Under the pieces are notes generated by a model. The model was not told where the DNA came from. It saw only the letters and a program-made list of their open reading frames with translations, and made no database searches. Positions 1 through 7,608 of a stretch of DNA of 55,317 nucleotides are shown here, piece by piece; position 1 is the stretch's first letter; the number at the start of each line of letters is the position of its first letter. Source of the stretch: Dehalococcoidia bacterium (lineage in GTDB: Bacteria > Chloroflexota > Dehalococcoidia > SM23-28-2 > HRBIN24). The position numbers and the translations under genes are program-made. Location of the stretch: the NCBI GenBank assembly GCA_032249735.1, contig JAVVHA010000015.1:1-55317 (forward strand), in the 5' to 3' direction.

Positions 1-85
1 CGGACAGCACCATCAGGTGCTCGTGCATGAGGGTGATGCCCAGCTCAGATGTGTCCACCTCGCCTGTAAGGGTCGGTAGCTTCAT
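1..85 (-). CDS. Phosphotriesterase-family hydrolase, N-terminus only (runs off window)
   Basis: Only the first 28 codons are present. The peptide starts MKLPTLTGEV and contains GITLMHEHLMV, the signature of the phosphotriesterase (aryldialkylphosphatase) family, where the H-x-H pair on the first beta strand binds the metal centre. The ATG at 85 is preceded by a strong ribosome binding site (GGAGGAGG). It has its own promoter and lies downstream of the LLM oxidoreductase in the same direction. Members of this family in catabolic loci often act as lactonases or amidohydrolases, so the substrate cannot be named. The rest of the protein lies outside the window. Confidence 0.75.
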   Translation of the reverse strand, partial: MKLPTLTGEVDTSELGITLMHEHLMVLS

Positions 86-123
86 GGCCTCCTCCTTCAA
101 AGCTTTCCTCGGGCGCATGCGTT

Positions 124-152
124 TAACTAGCACGCGGCATAGGGGATGTCAA
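124..152 (-). promoter_or_regulatory. Promoter of the phosphotriesterase-family gene
   Basis: The minus strand carries a perfect TTGACA -35 box (147-152), 17 bases, then TAGTTA as a weak -10 (124-129). The leader to the ATG would be about 32 bases and includes the GGAGG site. The rest of 86-190 holds no gene; CTCATAATGAG just upstream is a short palindrome near the end of the preceding operon. Confidence 0.55.
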
Positions 153-190
153 GGGGACAGGCTCATTATGAGGGGTGGGGGGTTGAGGGG

Positions 191-1183
191 CTAAGAGCGG
201 GCGGCCTTTACCTTGGGCCACACCTCCCGGCCCAGCAGCATCATGGAGTCCCGCACCGCCTCCAGGGGCATGCCCCGATAGCGCATGCGAACGTAGAAGT
301 GGTGGGCCCCCGTTACCTCTAGAAAGGTGAGGATCTGGTCCACGCACTCCTCCGGGCTCCCCATGACGAAGCGGCCGCGGGCCAGCTGGCTGAAGGGCTG
401 GGAGAGGTCGAAGGGCATGGCCCCCACCCGCTGCTGATATTCCTGGAACTTGTCCCGCAGGTAGGGCTCCACCGCTCGTTGGGCGTCTTGGAAGCTGCGG
501 GCCACGAACGCCTCTCGCATGAGGGCCACTTGGTAATCGGTGCGGCCCGCCTCAGCCAAGGCCTCCCGCAGGGCCGATACCTGCCTCTGCAGGACGTGTA
601 TGTCGGTGAAAGAGCCGGCTATCCATCCGTCCCCGAGAAGGGCCACTCGCCTTATGGCCTTGGGGGAGTGGACCCCCACCCAGATGGGCGGGCCACCAGG
701 GCGCAAGGGCCTGGGGTAGAGGGAGACGCCCTCCAGGCGGAAATGACGGCCATGGAAATGGGCTTCCTCATCCCGCCACAGCCTCCTTATGACCTGTACC
801 CCCTCCACATAACGGGAGAAGCGGCGGCGGAAGTCCACTCCGGCAGCGGCGAACTCCTCCTCCCGCCACCCCTGTCCCACCCCCAGGACACACTGCCCGC
901 CAGTGAGGATATCCACCAAGGCAAAGGTCTGGGCCACATGCACGGGGTTGTAAAGGGGGAGGATGATGACGGCCGAGCCCACCCCTAGACCCGTCCTCAA
1001 GGCGGCCACAGCCACCACAGAAGAGAGGGCGTCGAACCTTCTCCACCCGATCTCGGTGGCCGTCCACACCCAGTCGAACCCCGCCTCCTTAGCCAGGCGC
1101 ACTTGGGCCTCCACATCTTCCCATGCCTGATGTGGGGAAACCTCCGGCCCAAAGTCCATATGTAGTATGATGCCCAGCTCCAT
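191..1183 (-). CDS. LLM-class flavin/F420-dependent oxidoreductase
   Basis: The 330-residue protein has the TIM-barrel layout of the bacterial luciferase-like monooxygenase superfamily: MELGIILHMDFGP start, GFDWVWTATE after the second strand, a TGLGVGSAV segment near residue 65 and a GRFVMGSPEECVDQI segment near the C-terminus typical of F420-using branches. It begins two bases after the stop of the thioesterase gene, so it is co-translated and is the last gene of the aryl-CoA reductase operon. The physiological substrate is unknown. In this setting it could oxidise or reduce a CoA-pathway intermediate, but that is inference. FMN rather than F420 as cofactor cannot be excluded. Confidence 0.85.
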   Translation of the reverse strand: MELGIILHMDFGPEVSPHQAWEDVEAQVRLAKEAGFDWVWTATEIGWRRFDALSSVVAVAALRTGLGVGSAVIILPLYNPVHVAQTFALVDILTGGQCVLGVGQGWREEEFAAAGVDFRRRFSRYVEGVQVIRRLWRDEEAHFHGRHFRLEGVSLYPRPLRPGGPPIWVGVHSPKAIRRVALLGDGWIAGSFTDIHVLQRQVSALREALAEAGRTDYQVALMREAFVARSFQDAQRAVEPYLRDKFQEYQQRVGAMPFDLSQPFSQLARGRFVMGSPEECVDQILTFLEVTGAHHFYVRMRYRGMPLEAVRDSMMLLGREVWPKVKAARS

Positions 1184-1185
1184 CC

Positions 1186-1689
1186 TTACCCCCTCTGATG
1201 ATCCTCGGGACTCGCCAAGGGATCCGACCTACTGCGGGATGAGGTGGGGGCCGCGGGATGGGGGAAATCGGGCACCTGCGCCGTCTCCCGGGCCAACTCT
1301 AGGAACCTCTCGTAGAGGTCATCGGGCAGCTCGATGCCCCTAAAGGCCCCATTATCGATGAAGCGGCGGGTCACCTGCCCGCTGGCAAGGAGGATCCCCG
1401 TATCTACGTGCCAGATGTGGAACACGAAGCGGCATCCCTTCTTGGTGAGGTCTTTAATGGCCAGCTCTATCTCCACCAGGTCTTGCAAGCGGCAGGGGCG
1501 GTAGTAACGGGTCTCCACATGAACCGCAGGCATCCCCAGCTGGCGCTCCGCTACAAACTCTTGCCAACGGATCCCCCTGGCCAGCATCCACTCTCCGATG
1601 GCGTGCTCCACATACTCGAAGTACCTGGGCCAGAAGATAACACGGGCGAAGTCGATGTCACCCCAGCCGATGCGCACCCGATATCTCAT
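1186..1689 (-). CDS. Acyl-CoA thioesterase, 4-hydroxybenzoyl-CoA thioesterase family
   Basis: A 167-residue hotdog protein. The N-terminus reads RVRIGWGDIDFARVIFWPRYFEYVEHA, with the Asp of the GDID motif in the position of the catalytic Asp of 4HBT enzymes and the usual aromatic-rich helix behind it. The last 25 residues are low complexity and rich in Ser, Pro and Arg. It would hydrolyse an acyl- or aryl-CoA to the free acid, possibly as a release valve to recover CoA. It lies 42 bases after the acyl-CoA dehydrogenase and just before the LLM gene. Substrate is inferred only from the neighbours. Confidence 0.82.
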   Translation of the reverse strand: MRYRVRIGWGDIDFARVIFWPRYFEYVEHAIGEWMLARGIRWQEFVAERQLGMPAVHVETRYYRPCRLQDLVEIELAIKDLTKKGCRFVFHIWHVDTGILLASGQVTRRFIDNGAFRGIELPDDLYERFLELARETAQVPDFPHPAAPTSSRSRSDPLASPEDHQRG

Positions 1690-1731
1690 GGGAGCCCTTA
1701 GACCGCCGCGGTGGCGATCCCTCCAACCTCC

Positions 1732-2919
1732 TCAGCCTCGGGGCAGGCCCAGCCCGCGCACGGCTATGACGTTGCGCTGAATCTCCGATGTGCCTCCGCC
1801 GATGGTCTCCGCCACGCTGGTGAGGTAATAGCGCTCCACACGCCCCCGCAGCTTGGCCCACCTGCTCTTGGGCTGCAGCTGCCCATATAGACCCAGGACA
1901 TCCATCCCCACGCGGGCTAGCCTTTGGGCCAGCTCCGAGGCATAGAGCTTGGCGATGGAGGCCTCGTAGTTGGGTACCCTCCCCTGCTGTTGTAGGGAGG
2001 CCACCCGGTAGGACAGGTAGCGTCCCACCTCGATTTCGATGCCTACCTCCGCCAGACGGAGACGCGCCGCCTCCCGACCCGTCGCCGAAAGGAGGTGGCG
2101 CTCCTCCCGCACCAGCCCTAGGATAGCCTCATAGTAGCCCTCGGAGCGGGCCACCCCTGATATGGAGGAGCGCTCGAAGTCTAGGGTCACCGCCACCTGG
2201 TACCAGCCCCGGTTCACCTCCCCCACCAGGTAGTCCTTGGGGATGCGCACATTCTCAAAGAACACCTGGTTGAAGCCGTGGTGGCCGGCCATGTTGATGA
2301 GGGGGCGGATGATGATGCCCGGGGCCTTCATGGGCACCAAGAAGGTGCTGATGCCCTTGTGCTTGGGTGCGTCGGGGTCGGTGCGGGCCGCCAGGTAGCC
2401 CCAGTCGGCCCGGTGGGCCATAGAGGACCATATCTTCTGGCCATTTATGACCCACTCGTCTCCCTCCAGGACGGCACGGGTCTGGAGGCTAGCCAGGTCG
2501 GAGCCGGCTCCTGGCTCGGAGTATAGGGTGCACCACACCTCCTCGCCGGAGGCGATCTTGGGCAGGAAGCGCTCCTTTTGCCAGGGGGAGCCATAAAGCA
2601 TGATGGCAGGGCCCACCCAGTAGACGCCCATGTTGAGGCCCAGGAGGGGTGCCCGCCTCCGCCCCATCTCCTCATTAAAGATGACCTGGTGCATGATGGG
2701 GGCCCCCAGGCCGCCGTGCTCGGGAGGCCAGGCCAGGGCCAGCCAGCGCCGCTGCCCCAGCTTGCGCTGGAGCTGACGTGCAAACTCCCACAGGGCATCC
2801 ACCCCGGCCTCCGTCTCCATATCAAACTCCTCGTCCCAGCCGGGGGGAAGCTCTCGGTCCAGGAACTGCCGCACCTCCTCGCGGAACCGTTCCTCCTCAG
2901 CCGTGAAGCGAAAGTCCAT
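1732..2919 (-). CDS. Acyl-CoA dehydrogenase
   Basis: At 395 residues this is normal length. It starts MDFRFTAEEERFREEVRQFL, has the mid-domain flavin/substrate segment (WCTLYSEPGAGSDLASLQTRA) and ends with ETIGGGTSEIQRNVIA. The residue aligned with Glu376 of medium-chain dehydrogenase is Gly in GGGT, so the catalytic base must sit elsewhere, as in the long-chain/isovaleryl branch. It would oxidise a CoA thioester to the 2,3-enoyl form and pass electrons to ETF. The ATG follows GGAGGGCGACC. It overlaps the end of the upstream small gene and may also be read from a promoter inside that gene. Confidence 0.9.
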   Translation of the reverse strand: MDFRFTAEEERFREEVRQFLDRELPPGWDEEFDMETEAGVDALWEFARQLQRKLGQRRWLALAWPPEHGGLGAPIMHQVIFNEEMGRRRAPLLGLNMGVYWVGPAIMLYGSPWQKERFLPKIASGEEVWCTLYSEPGAGSDLASLQTRAVLEGDEWVINGQKIWSSMAHRADWGYLAARTDPDAPKHKGISTFLVPMKAPGIIIRPLINMAGHHGFNQVFFENVRIPKDYLVGEVNRGWYQVAVTLDFERSSISGVARSEGYYEAILGLVREERHLLSATGREAARLRLAEVGIEIEVGRYLSYRVASLQQQGRVPNYEASIAKLYASELAQRLARVGMDVLGLYGQLQPKSRWAKLRGRVERYYLTSVAETIGGGTSEIQRNVIAVRGLGLPRG

Positions 2920-3226
2920 GGTCGCCCTCCTCCCTTGTCTGCCCTCCCATTGTGACCCTCATGGACGCCCCGGTCAACGAGACCTTAGGACGGGTGTAAA
3001 TGACCCTGAGGAGGTGCCGGGCTAAAAAGCAGTCCTGGCATCCGTCATAAGGGAGATCATCCGCCGTTAATGGGCGCAATAATACCTCGTAACCTAAAGA
3101 TTCGTACAGCTCTTGCCACTCGCGAGCTCTACTAACATCAGTGATAAAGCGACGCCTCCATCCCCGCGCCTGAAGTTGTCCTATGCTATCCGTTCCCCCT
3201 TCCCCTCTCTGGCCAGGTAGCACCAC
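2897..3226 (-). CDS. Small conserved-looking protein in the aryl-CoA reductase operon
   Basis: I do not recognise a named family. The 109-residue frame has a recognisable core, RRFITDVSRAREWQELY and GYEVLLRPLTADDLP, then GCQDCFLARH with a C-x2-C pair, and IYTRP. The C-x2-C could bind metal or be redox active, but nothing proves it. The start is a GTG with a poor ribosome site; residues before the RRFITD core may be untranslated. It begins about 20 bases after the ATPase gene and overlaps the acyl-CoA dehydrogenase start. Codon use is less GC-rich (TTA, ATA) than in neighbouring genes. The position suggests an accessory role for the reductase. Confidence 0.6.
   Translation of the reverse strand: MVLPGQRGEGGTDSIGQLQARGWRRRFITDVSRAREWQELYESLGYEVLLRPLTADDLPYDGCQDCFLARHLLRVIYTRPKVSLTGASMRVTMGGQTREEGDHGLSLHG
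2949..2977 (-). promoter_or_regulatory. Possible internal promoter before the acyl-CoA dehydrogenase
   Basis: TTGACC (2972-2977), 17 bases, CACAAT (2949-2954) on the minus strand lie inside the end of the small gene, about 30 bases before the dehydrogenase ATG. This would let the dehydrogenase, thioesterase and LLM genes be expressed apart from the reductase. Confidence 0.35.
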
Positions 3227-3247
3227 CTCTACGCCCCCTATAAGGCT

Positions 3248-4066
3248 TCAACTAGCCAGCCGTCTCGCACCAAGTCCCAGCCGCTGAAGGCGACGATGGC
3301 CCAACATGGCAGCTCCCAGGGCGGTGGTGAACTGCACGGCACCGTCGGGCAAAAAATTCACCTGTAAGCCCAACTTCTCTTCCAAGACCTTGCGCATGCT
3401 TGTGAAGCGCATGATCCCCCCAGATACGGTCACTTGGGGTACAAGCCCAACGCGCTTCAGCAGCTGAATGGATCGATCCACCAAGGAGAGGATGGCGCCT
3501 TGCATGATGTCAGCCGGGGCCACGCCTGCGGTAACGTGGTTTATCACCTCTGCCTCAGCGAAGACGGCGCACACACTGGAGATAGTGACCGGATTGGTAG
3601 ACGTCGTAGCGAGCTCCCCTAGCTCTTGGATATCGTATCCCATGTAGTAGGCTGTCTTCTCCAGGAAAGCACCCGTCCCGGCGGCACACTTGTCGTTCAG
3701 CCGAAAGCCCAGCACCCGTCCATCCTCGCTGAGCTTGATGGCCTTCATGCTCTGACCTCCCACATCCAGGACAGTTCGCGTCTCGGGGTAGAAGAACCAG
3801 GCCCCATAGGCGCAAGCCGTTAGGTCGGTACAATGTGCGTCCCGGAAGGAGACCTGAGCCCGGCCATTACCTGTGGAAACGATGTAAGAGACGTCCTCCC
3901 TCTGTAGACCAGCCTCCTCAAGGGCCAGGGAGAAGGCCTCATAGGCCGCCTCGTCCAGGCGAAAGCCCGTGCGTACCATGGCCCTGCTTGCGACGTGGCC
4001 CTCATCGTCAGCGATGACCACCTTGGTATAGGAGGCGCCAACATCGATGCCTGCTACCCATACCAT
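3248..4066 (-). CDS. ATPase/electron activator subunit of aryl-CoA reductase (BadF/BadG/BcrA/HgdC family), copy 2
   Basis: A 272-residue ASKHA-fold ATPase. It opens VAGIDVGASYTKVVIADDEG (phosphate-1 loop) and has LNDKCAAGTGAFLE and SSVCAVFAEAEV, the two Cys segments that in this family hold the [4Fe-4S] cluster shared across a dimer. ATP hydrolysis drives low-potential electron transfer to the reductase core. The ATG at 4066 is preferred because AGGAGG lies 7 bases before it; a GTG at 4075 overlaps the previous stop. The phosphate loop reads GASYTK rather than GSTXTK, so the two ATPases are not identical and may form a heterodimer as in class I benzoyl-CoA reductase. Confidence 0.88.
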   Translation of the reverse strand: MVWVAGIDVGASYTKVVIADDEGHVASRAMVRTGFRLDEAAYEAFSLALEEAGLQREDVSYIVSTGNGRAQVSFRDAHCTDLTACAYGAWFFYPETRTVLDVGGQSMKAIKLSEDGRVLGFRLNDKCAAGTGAFLEKTAYYMGYDIQELGELATTSTNPVTISSVCAVFAEAEVINHVTAGVAPADIMQGAILSLVDRSIQLLKRVGLVPQVTVSGGIMRFTSMRKVLEEKLGLQVNFLPDGAVQFTTALGAAMLGHRRLQRLGLGARRLAS

Positions 4067-4071
4067 ACTCT

Positions 4072-4878
4072 TCACCTCCTACTCCGGGCCCCGGCCAAGG
4101 CGAACTCACGCGCGAAGAGGGCTGCCCCTAGAGCCCCCATGTAGTGAGATTCCTCGCTCACGTTAACGGGGATCCCCAACATCTCCCTAACAGCCACCAC
4201 CATGGCCGGATTGCGGCTCACCCCACCAGTGAAGGTCACCTCTTCCTCAATGCCTACTCGTCGCAAGAGGGCAATAGAGCGGGAGGCGATGGACCTGTGG
4301 ACACCTAACAGGATGTCCTCCACCTTGCGGCCTCGAGCGAGCCAGGAGAGGACCTCGCTTTCGGCGAACACGGTACAAGTGGTGCTTATCGGCACCGCCT
4401 TCTCCGCCCGAAGGGCCATGGGCCCCAGCTCTTCCAAGGGGATGCCAAGAGCCCTAGCCGCCCCTTGCAGGAAACGACCTGTCCCCGCCGAGCATTTGTC
4501 GTTCATGGTGAAGTTTTCCACATCTCCCCGCTCGTTGACCCGGATGGCCTTAGTATCCTGGCCACCTATGTCCAGCACGGTGCGAGTGCGAGGGAAGAGA
4601 TGGACAGCCCCCCGGGCATGGCAGGAGATCTCGGTGACCTGAGCATTGCCGAAAGTCACCTTGTAGCGACCGTACCCAGTTCCCACCGTGAACACCACCT
4701 GCTCCGGAGAGAGGCCGGCATCTTGTAAGGCCAAGGCGAAGACCCTTTCAGCGGCCATCGTCACGTTGGCCCCTGTATCGATGAGGGCCCGGCCTACGAT
4801 ACGCCCTTCCTCGTCGATGATGACGCCCTTGGTCTGAGTGGAGCCCACATCTACACCAGCCACGAATATCATGGCCAT
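4072..4878 (-). CDS. ATPase/electron activator subunit of aryl-CoA reductase (BadF/BadG/BcrA/HgdC family), copy 1
   Basis: A 268-residue paralogue of the next gene with a canonical [15 protein letters not shown] loop, [14 protein letters not shown] and CTVFAESEV cluster-ligand segments and a C-terminal [11 protein letters not shown] nucleotide-binding segment. Two such ATPases followed by no other activator fits the four-subunit layout of ATP-dependent class I benzoyl-CoA reductases (Bcr/Bad/Bzd) better than the single homodimeric activator usual for 2-hydroxyacyl-CoA dehydratases. It starts 8 bases after the stop of the large subunit gene and its stop overlaps the region of the next start. 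Confidence 0.9.
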   Translation of the reverse strand: MAMIFVAGVDVGSTQTKGVIIDEEGRIVGRALIDTGANVTMAAERVFALALQDAGLSPEQVVFTVGTGYGRYKVTFGNAQVTEISCHARGAVHLFPRTRTVLDIGGQDTKAIRVNERGDVENFTMNDKCSAGTGRFLQGAARALGIPLEELGPMALRAEKAVPISTTCTVFAESEVLSWLARGRKVEDILLGVHRSIASRSIALLRRVGIEEEVTFTGGVSRNPAMVVAVREMLGIPVNVSEESHYMGALGAALFAREFALAGARSRR

Positions 4879-4885
4879 CCCCCGC

Positions 4886-6172
4886 TCACTGCACCTTGGC
4901 TAACTTGCGAACAGCCATCGCCTCGAAGAAGGCATCGATGCGGTTCTTCATCTGGGCTTCGGCTACCACGCGCCGATCCATATGGTCCGAGTCCAGATAC
5001 AAGGTGACCACCTGTGGCAGCTCATGGGTCATCACCAGGCGAGTCTCCGCCAGCCCAGTGGTGATGGTGCGGCAGCTCTTAATGGCGTGGAACACCACCC
5101 CATCCACCTGATAATCCTGGGCCACCTTGTGGAGGTACTGGGGTTGGGCCAATAAACGACTCAGGCCGAAGCGTACCTCCCGCATGATCCCTTCGGCCAT
5201 GCTCTCTACTGGCCGCTCGACATCGAAATCATAGTCCACATCACTGCCTCCAGAAGCGAAGGCCATATAGGTGCAGTAGACAAAGTTGCCCCCTTTCTCG
5301 TTAAACATCTCGCCAAACCGCCGCCATATGGGATAGCAGGGAACACCGGTCATGAAGAGCCGGAACTTCTCCTCTGGCAGGGCGCCCATCCCATGGGCCA
5401 CCTTGTATTCCATCTCCTCCACTGTCCGCCGGAAATACTCGGCTCCCTCCTTGGTCCCCCTCAGGACGTTCATGATGCCCAAAAAGGCCGTACCGTGCGA
5501 AAGGGCGTCGAAGGGGGCAGGACAGCTCTTGTTAAGCTCCATAAGGCGACGGTAGTAGCGCTTCATCTCATTCTCGTAATAGAGGTGCTCCTGCAAACGA
5601 CCCTCATCGAACTTGCGCCCGCTCACTTTCTCACACAATCGGATGAGCTCCCACACCTGGTCCACCACATAGCGGCGGTAGAGGGCTTCATTCTTCGGTT
5701 CGCCACCATAGGGCTCGCCCGGATAGTATGGATCAGGTATCTCGAGCACCATGACGGGCACCCGATAGAAGCGCTCCCAAATTTCCGCCCACTTGATGTA
5801 GGTGTTGCATGCGTTGGTGATGACAGCCATAGAGGGCCGTGGTATGCGGCCCATAGGATGGTCGCCATCTTTGAAATAGAGGCCCACGTCTGCTTTAACG
5901 TAGCCACAGACGTCGGGCGAGTACCCATAATCCTCAGCCAGGGCGATGTACTCGTGGGCAACCTTGCGCACGGCGGTATTGAGGGCTACCACCTCCGAGA
6001 ACACTGGTAGGATGCCGAAAGAACGCAGCAGCGAGGCAAAGCTGCCCATAACGTATACATAACAGGTGGGCCTTCCCTCCTCCCGCGCTTGGGCCAGCTC
6101 TCCGAAGTAATGCCGCATCAGGGCCGCCGCCTCTCTGGTGCTACGGCCCACGATGTCGCCGTTCTCACCCAT
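4886..6172 (-). CDS. Aryl-CoA reductase / 2-hydroxyacyl-CoA dehydratase core subunit (BcrB/BadE/HgdB-like)
   Basis: The 428-residue protein matches the size of BcrB-type subunits (about 430). Conserved Cys occur in [19 protein letters not shown] and [11 protein letters not shown], the pattern of three Cys ligands of the family's [4Fe-4S] cluster. [22 protein letters not shown] near the C-terminus is a family feature. With the next subunit it would form the dimer that takes single electrons from the ATPase pair to reduce an aromatic ring, or dehydrate a 2-hydroxyacyl-CoA. The ATG follows GGAGGCGAGCGAG. Which of the two reactions it carries out cannot be settled from sequence by eye. Confidence 0.88.
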   Translation of the reverse strand: MGENGDIVGRSTREAAALMRHYFGELAQAREEGRPTCYVYVMGSFASLLRSFGILPVFSEVVALNTAVRKVAHEYIALAEDYGYSPDVCGYVKADVGLYFKDGDHPMGRIPRPSMAVITNACNTYIKWAEIWERFYRVPVMVLEIPDPYYPGEPYGGEPKNEALYRRYVVDQVWELIRLCEKVSGRKFDEGRLQEHLYYENEMKRYYRRLMELNKSCPAPFDALSHGTAFLGIMNVLRGTKEGAEYFRRTVEEMEYKVAHGMGALPEEKFRLFMTGVPCYPIWRRFGEMFNEKGGNFVYCTYMAFASGGSDVDYDFDVERPVESMAEGIMREVRFGLSRLLAQPQYLHKVAQDYQVDGVVFHAIKSCRTITTGLAETRLVMTHELPQVVTLYLDSDHMDRRVVAEAQMKNRIDAFFEAMAVRKLAKVQ

Positions 6173-6184
6173 CTCGCTCGCCTC

Positions 6185-7348
6185 CTACACGAACATAATG
6201 CTCTCCACAAACGTCTCTATCTGTAATTGAATCTGCTCGAAGCTTGTCATCGCCTCCTCAAAATCGAAGACAAAGTATCGGATGCCCGCTTCATCCAAGG
6301 CCTTTGCGTAGGCCACTTGCTCGTCCAGGCCGGGCTCACACATCTTAGCCGCTCCGATGATGGCCGCCTCTGCTCCGCTCTGGCGGACGAAGCGTAGTAT
6401 CATCTCCTCCTTAGGGCGCCGGGGGTCGTGTTGGACTGGGCTGAAGGAGTCGCTCTCCAGGTAGGCCTGGGCCAGGTTGCGCACCGGGTCCCCTTGGGTA
6501 GGCACATCATAGGTGATCCACCGCAGGCCGATGAGAAGGTCATCGTCCACCACGTAACAGGACTCGCCGATGATGCGCAGCAGCTCCAGGGGGAGCTGCT
6601 CACAAAAGCCCCCCAACAGCACGACTCGCAACTTGTCCTGAGGTCTGGCCTTCCGCTCGTAGATAAGCGGGATAGCATATCGCAGCAACTCGTTATGCTC
6701 TCGGCGCGGGAGGAGGGTGCCCACAGCCATAAGGACGTACGCTTCCTCCACCGATAGTAGCCAGGGGTGCTCCCTCTTTATGCGGTAGAGCTCTCGCAGC
6801 AGGTGGCGATTCTCGTTGAACACTTCTATCGAGCCCCGGAGGTCGTCATCGGTCACCTCCTTACCCGTGATTTCCTCCATCTGGGATAGGAGGCTCCGAT
6901 ATTCGTGCTCCAGGAAGTCTAAGGCCAGACGGGCGGTAGGGTTTTGGGGCAGGCGTAACAGGAGGCATGGGAACTGGAAGTTGGGACGCCATACCGAAGG
7001 CAGGTTACGGGCCACATCGCATATGGGATGGCTGACAAACAGGTCTAGGGGAAGCCTCTTTGTCAGGGCCACCTCTAGGTTACTGCGCACGATGCTGCAG
7101 ATATAAGACCCAAAGTGAGAATCGGCTGCCTTGCGCTCGATGGGGAATCCCCGCAGCTTCACCGGCAGCATGCCCACCGCATGCGCCAACTCCTCAGGAA
7201 AATAGACCTGGAAATGCCCCACCACCTTGCCCCCTCCCTCCCGCCAACGGTGCACGGTGGGGAAGCTCATGTCTTCCAACAGCTCACGGCACTCCTGAAG
7301 GACACCCTCCAACCCCTTGCCACTCCATGCACTCCATACCTTAGTCAT
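6185..7348 (-). CDS. Aryl-CoA reductase / 2-hydroxyacyl-CoA dehydratase core subunit (BcrC/BadD/BzdN/HgdA-like), operon lead gene
   Basis: From the ATG at 7348 the protein has 387 residues, close to BcrC (about 385). It carries HPICDVARN, GGFCEQLPLE and AKMCEPGLDEQ, Cys positions shared by the family, and ends in an amphipathic EEAMTSFEQIQLQIETF helix. An upstream in-frame extension to 7441 exists but runs through a consensus promoter (TTGACC-17-TATAAT at 7358-7386). The -10 hexamer ends 10 bases before this ATG, so the message probably has almost no leader. The four genes down to 3248 form one unit: two core subunits followed by two ATPases. Confidence 0.87.
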   Translation of the reverse strand: MTKVWSAWSGKGLEGVLQECRELLEDMSFPTVHRWREGGGKVVGHFQVYFPEELAHAVGMLPVKLRGFPIERKAADSHFGSYICSIVRSNLEVALTKRLPLDLFVSHPICDVARNLPSVWRPNFQFPCLLLRLPQNPTARLALDFLEHEYRSLLSQMEEITGKEVTDDDLRGSIEVFNENRHLLRELYRIKREHPWLLSVEEAYVLMAVGTLLPRREHNELLRYAIPLIYERKARPQDKLRVVLLGGFCEQLPLELLRIIGESCYVVDDDLLIGLRWITYDVPTQGDPVRNLAQAYLESDSFSPVQHDPRRPKEEMILRFVRQSGAEAAIIGAAKMCEPGLDEQVAYAKALDEAGIRYFVFDFEEAMTSFEQIQLQIETFVESIMFV

Positions 7349-7357
7349 GGCACCCAT

Positions 7358-7386
7358 ATTATACTTTTGACCTACCAGACGGTCAA
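7358..7386 (-). promoter_or_regulatory. Consensus promoter of the aryl-CoA reductase operon
   Basis: TTGACC (7381-7386), exactly 17 bases, TATAAT (7358-7363). Transcription should begin near 7351, only about 3 bases before the ATG at 7348, so translation is probably leaderless. The stretch 7387-7608 contains no gene that I can support. GGCGT and ACGCC arms flanking about 20 bases near 7520-7552 are too weak to call a terminator. Confidence 0.8.
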
Positions 7387-7608
7387 TACCTTGCCCCTTA
7401 CCTTGAGAAAATGTGCGGGGCCACGCTGGGGGGTGGCCCACTTTATAAGCCTAGCAATAACAGAGTGTTGCCCCATTTTCGGCAGAGGTTGAGCTAGCCC
7501 CTAACTCTTTGGCGTATAGCCCTTGGCCACGCCTTTACGCCTTACCTATCCCCCTCCCCCAACAGCTCCGGGCTCCTTTACACCGCCCCATCCGGCTGGG
7601 CACCCTTC

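Noticed and set aside
7349-7441. Longer N-terminus for the reductase core subunit
   Set aside because: It would cross the consensus promoter and adds residues unlike the family.
7495-7608. Rho-independent terminator after the importer operon
   Set aside because: Candidate stems are short, loops long, and no T-run follows.
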